From NCBI GenBank assembly GCA_037200685.1, contig JBBCIG010000014.1, positions 62,001 through 126,000 on the forward strand: a stretch of DNA of 64,000 nt, given 5' to 3'. Made by a program: the position numbers and the translations under genes. Under the pieces are notes generated by a model. The model saw only the letters and a list, made by a program, of their open reading frames with translations. It searched no databases and was not told where the DNA came from. Position 1 is the stretch's first letter; each line of letters opens with the position of its first letter. Positions 10,370 through 17,944 of the stretch are shown piece after piece. This DNA is from JAJKIP01 sp037200685 (lineage in GTDB: Bacteria > Bacteroidota > Bacteroidia > Chitinophagales > Chitinophagaceae).

Positions 10370-10479
10370 GCTGCCAGGAAAAATTATTGTTGAAAAGAAA
10401 GGGATTGGTTAAAAAGAATTACTTTCCCAATAAGTATGGATAAATATTTTTGTAAATCCATCACAACAATAATATAACG

Positions 10480-11346
10480 ATGAAATTTACAATTGCCATT
10501 TACCTTTCCGTAATATCCATTATTGGTTTATTTAGTTTTATTTCCCGTAAAGAACCTATCCCCAGCCTCGGCATCGTAGCACCTATAGAACAGGATAGTC
10601 TTATTTACGCTTCAGGTTTTCGTATGCTGGGAGAATCGGTAGGCAGGATGCTTTCTCCTTCTTTGACAGAAGAACAGTTTCAGTTAAATCTTACACGAAT
10701 AAAGAAGACAAAGTGCAAAGTATTCTTGTGTAATATATTTTTTTCCGGAGGTATAAAAATCGCAGGGCCTGATGTAAATGAGAAGCGGGTATTAGGTTAT
10801 GCTGACAGTGTTTTTTCAAGAGCAAAAAGAGCCGGTATCTCATTTATTGTTTTGGGAAGTGGCGGTGCAAGGAGAATTCCGGATGGCTATGATATACAAA
10901 AGGCACAAACTGATTTCTCAGTATTATGCCGTAAGCTGGCGATAGTTGCCGGCAAATACAAAATAATGATCGCCCTTGAAAGCCTCGAAGCCACTGAAAC
11001 AAATTTTTTGATCACACTAAAATCCGCCGCCGAAGTAGTGAGGTCAGTGAATCATCCTAATTTTAAACTCAATGCGGATATTTTTCACATGATGCGGGAA
11101 GGTGAATCGCCGCAAAGCATTATTGATGCGGCAGACATTCTTGTATACTGTGAAATCGCTGAAAAACAAAAGCGTTCACTGCCCGGTGTCCAGGGCGACG
11201 ATTTTAAACCGTACCTGAGAGCTTTACGTACAGCAAAATACAAAGGACACATCTTTATCGAAGGAAATACTACTGACCCAAACAATGATATACCGCTCTC
11301 TTTTAAATATCTTACCAGGCAGCTTAAGGAAGTATATGCAGAATAA
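10480..11346 (+). CDS. Sugar phosphate isomerase/epimerase-like TIM-barrel protein, exported
   Basis: The product is 288 residues, starting with a hydrophobic segment (MKFTIAIYLSVISIIGLFSF) that is a signal peptide or anchor. The rest fits the xylose isomerase-like (AP endonuclease 2) TIM barrel, with strands ending in likely metal or substrate residues: FIVLGSGGARRIPDGYD, IMIALESLEATETN (Glu), FKLNADIFHMM (Asp, His) and GHIFIEGNTTDP (Glu). Homologues are often encoded near glycan-degradation loci and isomerise or epimerise sugars. The actual substrate here is unknown. A -7-like box TATTTTTG lies at 10445-10452, 27 bp before the ATG, suggesting its own promoter. Confidence 0.75.
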   Translation: MKFTIAIYLSVISIIGLFSFISRKEPIPSLGIVAPIEQDSLIYASGFRMLGESVGRMLSPSLTEEQFQLNLTRIKKTKCKVFLCNIFFSGGIKIAGPDVNEKRVLGYADSVFSRAKRAGISFIVLGSGGARRIPDGYDIQKAQTDFSVLCRKLAIVAGKYKIMIALESLEATETNFLITLKSAAEVVRSVNHPNFKLNADIFHMMREGESPQSIIDAADILVYCEIAEKQKRSLPGVQGDDFKPYLRALRTAKYKGHIFIEGNTTDPNNDIPLSFKYLTRQLKEVYAE

Positions 11347-11411
11347 ATGACGGATTAATCAACTTAGTAAGATTCAACTTATGTTACTCGTCTTAATAAC
11401 ATAAATAAAAA

Positions 11412-11471
11412 AACCAGGACGTTACTTTTCTACGAACCAGAAAAACGTAAGAAAAGCAACAGAACCTGGTT
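11412..11471 (+). ncRNA. Long imperfect hairpin, copy 1
   Basis: AACCAGG (11412-11418) pairs with CCTGGTT (11465-11471). Inside, GTTACTTTTC pairs with GAAAAGCAAC (9 of 10), then TACG pairs with CGTA around an A-rich loop. The element is followed by ACCACCT. The extended pairing is far stronger than expected by chance. It may be a structured RNA, a transcription terminator cluster or a repeat element. Confidence 0.45.
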
Positions 11472-11527
11472 ACCACCTTCTTTATTAAACTATCTTATTT
11501 AAAATTCTATTTACGCATTTTAATAAA

Positions 11528-11584
11528 GAGCCAGGATGCTATTTTCTTTGAGCATGAAAGTAGAAAAATCACAGAGCCTGGCTC
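11528..11584 (+). ncRNA. Long imperfect hairpin, copy 2
   Basis: GAGCCAGG (11528-11535) pairs with CCTGGCTC (11577-11584), with an inner pairing CTTT/AAAG and a U-rich/A-rich arm. It shares CCAGGA, CAGARCCTGG and the trailing ACCACCT with copy 1. The base pair next to the CCAGG/CCTGG core changes compensatorily (A-T in copy 1, G-C here). Confidence 0.45.
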
Positions 11585-11688
11585 ATACCACCTCGCTTAA
11601 TCAGTTTTAATTATTTACTATACTATCAAAATATTTCTTGCACAATTTGTTTTTATTACCAAAACTTCTCTGAGTTAAAAAAAAAGCT

Positions 11689-11735
11689 GGCTTGGCTTTC
11701 ACTCCTTCCCCAGCCTTTTGTTTTTATTATTTTTC
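11689..11735 (+). terminator. Terminator-like hairpin
   Basis: An A-rich flank and GCTGG pair with CCAGC followed by CTTTTGTTTTT. The shape is that of a bidirectional intrinsic terminator with a long loop. It is 340 bp downstream of the TIM-barrel gene. Confidence 0.4.
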
Positions 11736-11835
11736 CAGGATATTGGTTGGTGTTTTCTAAAGTTGTATAAGCAACGGCATAACGTCATCTCTCTTTCGTT
11801 TCAACAGCCTGAATACTTCACACTTTTCAGAATGT

Positions 11836-11881
11836 CTTTAAAAGAACTGTTGCCTGAATCCAGACAACAGGCTCTTTAAAG
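11836..11881. other. Long inverted repeat
   Basis: CTTTAAAAGA (11836-11845) pairs with TCTTTAAAG (11873-11881). The inside holds TGTTG.CCTG against CAG.ACAACA around a short loop. It has no U-tract beyond the stem. Role unknown. Confidence 0.35.
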
Positions 11882-12104
11882 AACATGAATAGATTGGTAA
11901 TCAAAGGATAATTATGGTTTATGGTTTTCAAAGGGATTTTAAATTAATAGAACAAAACAAGTATTTATAGAGAACCTATGCCATAGATGACTATCCAAAG
12001 TCAATAGATTTTTTTCTAGTTTAAACGGACTGGCAAAGAATAATAAGTTTTATGCCACTAAAGAAAGATTATAGCTGCACTGTTTTTATTTATCAGCCAT
12101 TATA

Positions 12105-12133
12105 CAAAAAAGGCGCTCCAGTAATGGAGCGCC
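12105..12133 (-). terminator. Intrinsic terminator on the minus strand
   Basis: A perfect nine-base stem, GGCGCTCCA (12112-12120) with TGGAGCGCC (12125-12133), has a four-base loop. Read on the minus strand it is followed by TTTTTT, a classic intrinsic terminator. No minus-strand gene is visible in the 270 bp before it, so it may end a small RNA or antisense transcript starting near 12400. Confidence 0.6.
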
Positions 12134-12401
12134 GCCGTTCATAGGTTCCCTCAGTAAAAAAACGTTAAACATTTTTAAAAGTCGGTATGTAAGAAAACAT
12201 TCCGGCTAACTTAATTCTAAAACTAAAACATGCCTTTTGCTGCTAGACAATGTAAAAGAACAACAAGCCAGGGAAATAACATTTAGATATTCAACGAAAT
12301 AAAATCGAATCTTTTCTAATAGGGATTAATTGCATCGGCATTACTTTTCGCTTCTAATCCGTTTTTGATTTTTCAAAAGCACTATTAGAAAACTTATTCC
12401 T

Positions 12402-15020
12402 ATGCAAACCTCCAATTATCCTTTAGTGCCGTGCATTTCTACAATTGCAGCCAAGGCCCGGCGTACTTTCTGGCTTCAACGATTTTTATCAGACAAATTA
12501 TTTATTTGCTGTGTTGCTACATTATTACTTTTTATACAAGCAAAAGCTGTAACAAAAACTTCAACTGGTACTGGCAACTGGAACACCGCAGGTACGTGGA
12601 CGCCAAGTGGAGTGCCCGCCAATGGCGACGCAGTAATTATTGCAACCGGCCATACAGTAACAGTCAACACCAATACCAATAATCTATTGAGCCTTACAGT
12701 CAATGGTACGCTGACAATAGGTAATGATAATACAGACCGGACTGTAACTGTTACAGGAAGTGTTATTATTACAGGCACCCTCAATACAGGGGGCAATGGA
12801 GGAAATAATCTAAACATTGGCGGCCATCTTACCAACAATGGGACTTTCGACATGAATATCGGAAGCGCTACTTCCATAGTAACTTTTAACGGAAGTACAA
12901 ACCAAACAATAAGTGGCACAGGCAGTGCAACTGATTTTCGTAGCATTACAATTAATAATACAGGCGCTGCTAATAATAATATTATAGAGATCATGCCTTC
13001 TAATTTCACCGCGGCCGCCGGCTTTCTTACACTTACTGATGGAATAATAAAAATGTCAGGGAGCTATACACTTACTAACACTTTTTTTAACGCAGCTTCT
13101 CCTACTATTAATGCTGATGAAGGAATTTGGCTAAATAATTCAAATATTACCGTTACTGGCCAGAGCGGTAACATTACTTTATCAGGATTATTCAGGATTA
13201 CTGCAGGTACTTTTAACATCGGCACAACAAACAATAATTCTCTTATTTATAATAATGGATCAATTGTTACTATTGAAGGCGGGGCTGTAAATATTACAGG
13301 TCTTTTTCGGGGAAACGTTACCACTTCAACTACTACTTATACGCAAAGCAACGGAATAGTAACAGTAAATACCGTCAATAATACGTCTGGCACTTTTGCT
13401 TCTTTTGATATTCAGGCGGCGGGCACTCTATTTACAATGAGCGGAGGCTTCATTATTATGCAAAGGCCCACTACTATCACAAGTGATTATATTAATAATT
13501 CAGCCAGCGCTGTTGTTAACGGTGGAACTGTGCAGGCCGGTAATGCTGCTACGCCTGCCGGTTCGCTTTTCTGGATAGAGAGTCCGTGTGCAATTTATAA
13601 TCTTATTGTAAACGCTACCAATACGCCGACAACTGAATTGCTGGCAAATACTATTGTACTAAATGATCTTACTAATGGCGGCACACTTACTGTAACCCAA
13701 CCAGCTCCTGATGCGAATATCAATATCGGTCATGATTGGATAAATAATGGAACATTTACACAAGGAACAGCTATTGTTACATTTGACGGTGCAGTCAATC
13801 AGGTAATAAAAGGATCAACCGCAACAACTTTCTACAATCTTACCATAAGTAAACCATCCGGTGGCGGAGTTACATTAAATAAACCCACGACTATCCAGGG
13901 AGCCGGTACATTTACCGCAGGCATAGTAACTTCCACTACAACAAATCTTTTGATCTTTAATGACAATGCCACCACCAGCGGCGCCAATAATAATACGGTT
14001 CCTTCTTTTGTAAGCGGCCCGGTAAGAAAGACCGGCAATGATGCATTTACATTTCCTGTGGGCAAAACGGGGGCTGGTTATAAACTTTGCGGCATCTCTG
14101 CACCTGCTTCTGCTACTGATGCTTTCACTGCGGAATTAATGAGGACAAGCGCCACAAGCCTTGGTCCCATTACTGCATCCGGATTAAAAAGAGTAAGTGC
14201 ATGCGAATATTGGCAACTTGATCGTACCACAGGTACTTCCACTGTAAACGTCACACTCAGTTGGAATAGTTATAGCAATTGCAATGCTAACGCTTATGTC
14301 ACCGAGCTGGGTACGCTTACTGTCGCACATTTCAATGGCACTTCCTGGGATACGCATGCCGCTACTTCTTATACCGGCAGTCTCGCCGCAGGCACTGTTA
14401 CCCGCAACGGGGTTTCTGTATTCAGTCCTTTTTCATTAGGCGCTACCAATCCTATGACAAACCCTTTGCCGGTTATGTTCAGCATGATCAAAGCCTATAA
14501 AGTAAATAACGGCAACAGAATTGAATGGAACAATCTTGCAGAAAGTGAAGTGATACGGTATGAAGTGGAAAGATCAGCGAATGGAATATCATTTAATACA
14601 ATCGCCATCACTTTACCAAAAACAAATGCCGGTCATGAAAATTATAACGAAACCGATGAGCATATTTTAGGCGGTGTAAATTACTACCGGATAAAAGCAG
14701 TAGAGTCAGGTGAAAACTATATCTATAGCATTACTGTAAAAGTAAATTCACCAGCGGATGGTGAAAAATATATATCTGTTTATCCGCACCCGGTAACATC
14801 ATCCCAATTCACCTTGCAACTCAATAATTACAAACCGGGCGATTATAATTTGAAACTCATGAATAATCACGGTCAGCTATTGATGACAAAAAGCATTTAC
14901 CACACTGGTGGTTCTTTGTCCACATCAATTGAGCGGCCGGCAACGGCAAATCCTGGTTTATATATTTTGCAGCTAACTGGTGAAGGAATAAATGAGAGTA
15001 TAAAGCTGGTCATTCAATAA
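12402..15020 (+). CDS. Large surface/secreted beta-repeat protein exported by type IX secretion
   Basis: The product is 872 residues. After a long N-terminal region with a hydrophobic signal (ICCVATLLLFIQAKA, ~residues 35-50) comes a G8-like opening (GTGNWNTAGTWTPSGVPANG, then DAVIIATGHTVTVN). Hundreds of residues of Thr/Asn/Gly-rich beta-helix-like repeats follow (LTVNGTLTIG, NTGGNGGNNLNIGG). Residues ~690-780 look like a fibronectin-type module (VNNGNRIEWNNLAESEVIRY). The last ~80 residues (VYPHPVTSSQFTLQL, GDYNLKLMNNHGQLL, GLYILQLTGEG, ESIKLVIQ) fit the T9SS type A sorting domain, which directs outer-membrane translocation and cleavage. The ligand or substrate is unknown. It is a single-gene unit; a repeat lies just downstream. 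Confidence 0.8.
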   Translation: MQTSNYPLVPCISTIAAKARRTFWLQRFLSDKLFICCVATLLLFIQAKAVTKTSTGTGNWNTAGTWTPSGVPANGDAVIIATGHTVTVNTNTNNLLSLTVNGTLTIGNDNTDRTVTVTGSVIITGTLNTGGNGGNNLNIGGHLTNNGTFDMNIGSATSIVTFNGSTNQTISGTGSATDFRSITINNTGAANNNIIEIMPSNFTAAAGFLTLTDGIIKMSGSYTLTNTFFNAASPTINADEGIWLNNSNITVTGQSGNITLSGLFRITAGTFNIGTTNNNSLIYNNGSIVTIEGGAVNITGLFRGNVTTSTTTYTQSNGIVTVNTVNNTSGTFASFDIQAAGTLFTMSGGFIIMQRPTTITSDYINNSASAVVNGGTVQAGNAATPAGSLFWIESPCAIYNLIVNATNTPTTELLANTIVLNDLTNGGTLTVTQPAPDANINIGHDWINNGTFTQGTAIVTFDGAVNQVIKGSTATTFYNLTISKPSGGGVTLNKPTTIQGAGTFTAGIVTSTTTNLLIFNDNATTSGANNNTVPSFVSGPVRKTGNDAFTFPVGKTGAGYKLCGISAPASATDAFTAELMRTSATSLGPITASGLKRVSACEYWQLDRTTGTSTVNVTLSWNSYSNCNANAYVTELGTLTVAHFNGTSWDTHAATSYTGSLAAGTVTRNGVSVFSPFSLGATNPMTNPLPVMFSMIKAYKVNNGNRIEWNNLAESEVIRYEVERSANGISFNTIAITLPKTNAGHENYNETDEHILGGVNYYRIKAVESGENYIYSITVKVNSPADGEKYISVYPHPVTSSQFTLQLNNYKPGDYNLKLMNNHGQLLMTKSIYHTGGSLSTSIERPATANPGLYILQLTGEGINESIKLVIQ

Positions 15021-15031
15021 AAAAAATAATT

Positions 15032-15111
15032 AGCCCGGCTGCATTGCTACTATGGTCTTCGTTGCGACGCTCCGTTCATCTGCATGAATTCTACTGAGCA
15101 TTTGCATACAA
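15032..15111 (-). repeat. Dispersed intergenic repeat, copy A
   Basis: Read on the minus strand it contains GATGAACGGAGCGTCGCAAC, then ATAGTAGCAATGCAGCCGGG, the core shared with copies near 22.9, 34.5, 38.7, 46.9, 59.5 and 61.7 kb. It lies between convergent genes. Confidence 0.75.
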
Positions 15112-15174
15112 ACGCACTGACAATAGCTAATAGTTTCATGCTGTTCCTTTTTTGACCATTCTTACAAAATGTTT

Positions 15175-16116
15175 TTAATTTTTGCTTGCAGCGTTAATAA
15201 ATTCACTTTCGCTTTTCAGGCTTATCGAATTCTTTGTTGGAAAATCTACTGGCACAGGATAAGTTACTTTACCGGTTGCCAGCCATTCAGTCACCCTGAT
15301 CATAGTTGTTTGAAAACCGACACAACGATATGCCGGCGGATAAATATCTCCTTTCCAAAGATGACCCATACTTGAATTATAAACATGTCCTTTGCCATAG
15401 TCGACCACCCATTCAACAGGCCACATTTTATGTGTGCTGCTGCTGTCATATGCATAAGATAATACCGTCAGGTTTTCCGCCGCTCCGCGGGGAAAATTGT
15501 AAACTTCTGTATTGGCGGTTTGCCATTGATCAGGATAACCTTCGTTGATGGGATGACGGTTGAGAATATGAATAACCGCATTGAACCTGCTGCCATGGGC
15601 AGTGCTCTTGCCCTCACCGGGTGAATAACGAATAATGTTTTTGTTGGAATCAATTTCCAACGCATAGCCCATTGAAACGGGCCGCCAGCCCAGGCCTATC
15701 ATTTTATCATACTCTTTCCAATGGGTGAATGCATTGTTACCCGAATGAAGTATATATAATCCGCCGCCTTTCTTTACATACTCTTCCAGTCCATGCTCCG
15801 CCTTTTCCGGCCAACACAAGGCAGGGTTTGGAAGATTGTTGAAGTGTTGAAGAATTACTTGGTATTTTTTAAATTCCGGGTTCCATTTTGTCCGCTCAAT
15901 GCTATCGGAAGGAACGGTGGAAACATCTACTTTAAAACGTCCGCTGCTTTCCAGTATCCATTTCGTTACAGCGGTTGTTTGTTTCCAGTCGTGATTGCTG
16001 AAACCATCTATTATCAAAACGGGAATCAGTTTATTTTTTTGCGCAAAGGCATTCAACGAAAACAGGCTGATCAACACAATCGTGATGCAAGCCTGGGCCA
16101 TAAAAGGGCGTTTCAT
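15175..16116 (-). CDS. ThuA-like domain protein, secreted
   Basis: I chose the ATG at 16116 (MKRPFMAQACITIVLISLFS) because it places the signal peptide, ending LNAFAQ, at the N terminus; an upstream ATG at 16146 is also in frame. The mature part matches the ThuA-like fold, a class I glutamine amidotransferase-like fold: PVLIIDGFSNHDWKQTTAVT, YVKKGGGLYILHSGNNAF, HPINEGYP, VEWVVDYGKGHVYNSSMGH. ThuA-like proteins are linked to sugar metabolism and are common in glycan loci, but the reaction is not well defined. It forms the promoter-distal part of a minus-strand cluster with the GH43 and GH2 genes. Confidence 0.8.
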   Translation of the reverse strand: MKRPFMAQACITIVLISLFSLNAFAQKNKLIPVLIIDGFSNHDWKQTTAVTKWILESSGRFKVDVSTVPSDSIERTKWNPEFKKYQVILQHFNNLPNPALCWPEKAEHGLEEYVKKGGGLYILHSGNNAFTHWKEYDKMIGLGWRPVSMGYALEIDSNKNIIRYSPGEGKSTAHGSRFNAVIHILNRHPINEGYPDQWQTANTEVYNFPRGAAENLTVLSYAYDSSSTHKMWPVEWVVDYGKGHVYNSSMGHLWKGDIYPPAYRCVGFQTTMIRVTEWLATGKVTYPVPVDFPTKNSISLKSESEFINAASKN

Positions 16117-16287
16117 TATTACATTATAATTTTTAATTAAAAGCAATGGATTGTTTCTTCCAGTTTCCTCTATTAAAATAATGTATTAACAGCATTGCAT
16201 ACAAAATTTATTTAAAAAGCTTTTGTGTGATCAATGCCCGCTGAAGTTTATAATTCATCCATTGACCATTCCGGCTTAACACTCTTC

Positions 16288-17856
16288 TTATTTGTGATTA
16301 ATCATTGGCTCTATCCTGAACCAGTTAAAATCAACATAGCCGCCAATGGTTTTAGTTGCATAATTAAACAATCCAAACCTGTATCCCATGAAATGAGGAA
16401 GTGTGTAAGCCATTTTAAGTTCAGTGCCGACCGGCATCCATGATTTGCCGTCAAGGCTATAAAAGAAATTAGCGACATCTTTCTTATTTGTAAAATCACA
16501 TTCGGCTTTGAAATAAATCGTTTTCTGCGCAAACGGAACCATCGCTGCTTCTACCGGTTTACCACCTGTGGCATTTATCATTACAACAAATTTTTTATCG
16601 CCACTCACTCTTACGCCTGCGATACCATAGTTTTTTTGCAACAGGCATAGCCCGGCAAAGTCACCATCTTTCATATTAGATACATCCAACGATGTGGAAC
16701 CCGAACATACCGGGCCAATCGTACGCTGCGTTAACGTATTTCTCGCCAGTAAAAAATTAGTATCAATCCGGCCAGTAGCAAGGCGAAGAAATCCTTTTCT
16801 TTCCGACAGTGACCATAATTTATTATCGGGATTATGATTCCATTGCCAAACCAATGGCAACTTAGGGTCATTTTTTTTGCGGGTGAATTCATCTGGAGCA
16901 ACTATACCCGGAATCAATCCTTTACTTGGTGGAAGGTTTAATGTTTCAGGCACTTTTCCATTCACTCCCAGCACAGGCCATCCATCTTCCCATTTTACAG
17001 GCACGAGATAAGGAATGCGGCCTACCGCACCATAATCACGAAACAGGTATGCATACCAATTACCATCAGGCATATCAATAAGTCCACCTTGCGCAACACC
17101 CAAATCCTGTAACCCTAACCTGCCCTCCCAGGGACCTGTGATTTTATCAGCTCTATGTATAACAACAGTACGCATACCACCTCTCGGCCAGGTAATATTA
17201 AAGAGATAATACTTGCCTTTGATCTTATACAATTGAGAACCTTCAGCACCCAGGTTAATATCAGCTCCCGCAGGAGCACTTGCATTTTCAATTATAACCT
17301 GGTTAATGCCTCCGTCTTTTACGCCGGATACTTCCTGATTTAATTCAACGAGGGTAAGCTTACCATTACCATATAATAAGTACACTTTGCCATCGTCATC
17401 AAAAAATAAGGAGTGATCATGAAAACTTGGTTTAAAAGAGATGGCTTTCCATGGCCCTTTTTCAATATTTTTTGTAGTATAAATATGTGTTCTGCCAGTG
17501 GTTTGTGCGAATGTGGAAACATAATACAAGCCATTATGATAACGTATACAACTCGCCCAGGAACCTCTCCCGTAAGAGCTTTTGCCATTGACAAGATTTA
17601 ACGCATCAATATCAGCGAGTGTATCATATGCATAGCTTATCAATTGCCAGTTCACGAGATCTTTCGATTTCATGATCGGCACACCGGGACTCATGTGCAT
17701 GGTAGTGCTGCTCATGTAATAAGTGTCACCTGCACGAAGCATTGACAAATCAGGCACATCAGCAAAAATGACAGGATTTTGTGCCTGTGCAATTATTTTA
17801 CCAGGAGTGTTTAAGGTAAGAATCGCAATAATACCAATAATGCTTTTGTTTATCAT
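16288..17856 (-). CDS. Glycoside hydrolase family 43 with C-terminal beta-sandwich
   Basis: The product is 522 residues with a signal peptide (to ~residue 25). The GH43 five-bladed propeller is seen from NPVIFADVPDLSMLRAGDTY onward. Catalytic candidates are Asp36 (general base, PDLS), Asp147 (HDHSLFFDDDG, pKa modulator) and Glu205 (LGAEGSQLYK, general acid), in the usual order and spacing. Residues ~320-520 form a concanavalin-like sandwich (DPKLPLVWQWNHNPDNKLWS and GFLRLATG), as in GH43 beta-xylosidases and arabinofuranosidases with an XynB-type C-terminal domain. It likely trims xylose, arabinose or galactose side chains in the periplasm. It lies between the GH2 and ThuA genes, probably one operon. 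Confidence 0.88.
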   Translation of the reverse strand: MINKSIIGIIAILTLNTPGKIIAQAQNPVIFADVPDLSMLRAGDTYYMSSTTMHMSPGVPIMKSKDLVNWQLISYAYDTLADIDALNLVNGKSSYGRGSWASCIRYHNGLYYVSTFAQTTGRTHIYTTKNIEKGPWKAISFKPSFHDHSLFFDDDGKVYLLYGNGKLTLVELNQEVSGVKDGGINQVIIENASAPAGADINLGAEGSQLYKIKGKYYLFNITWPRGGMRTVVIHRADKITGPWEGRLGLQDLGVAQGGLIDMPDGNWYAYLFRDYGAVGRIPYLVPVKWEDGWPVLGVNGKVPETLNLPPSKGLIPGIVAPDEFTRKKNDPKLPLVWQWNHNPDNKLWSLSERKGFLRLATGRIDTNFLLARNTLTQRTIGPVCSGSTSLDVSNMKDGDFAGLCLLQKNYGIAGVRVSGDKKFVVMINATGGKPVEAAMVPFAQKTIYFKAECDFTNKKDVANFFYSLDGKSWMPVGTELKMAYTLPHFMGYRFGLFNYATKTIGGYVDFNWFRIEPMINHK

Positions 17857-17944
17857 AACCCGCCTGCCCTGTTTTATTAATTAACAATAAACAAAAATAA
17901 ATGTTCTTTTGACATTTATTCATACCTGAAATTATTGCAATACT

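Larger units (their letters stand above)
11347..12401. other. 1.05-kb non-coding stretch rich in long hairpins
   Basis: No protein-coding frame with a plausible start was found on either strand. The stretch holds at least five separate inverted repeats (11412-11471, 11528-11584, 11689-11726, 11836-11881, 12112-12133), each entered separately. The first two are clearly related in sequence. Confidence 0.5.

Noticed and set aside
12476..13009. 177-codon minus-strand open frame
   Set aside because: Antisense to the T9SS-exported protein gene; its composition reflects the low-complexity sense strand.
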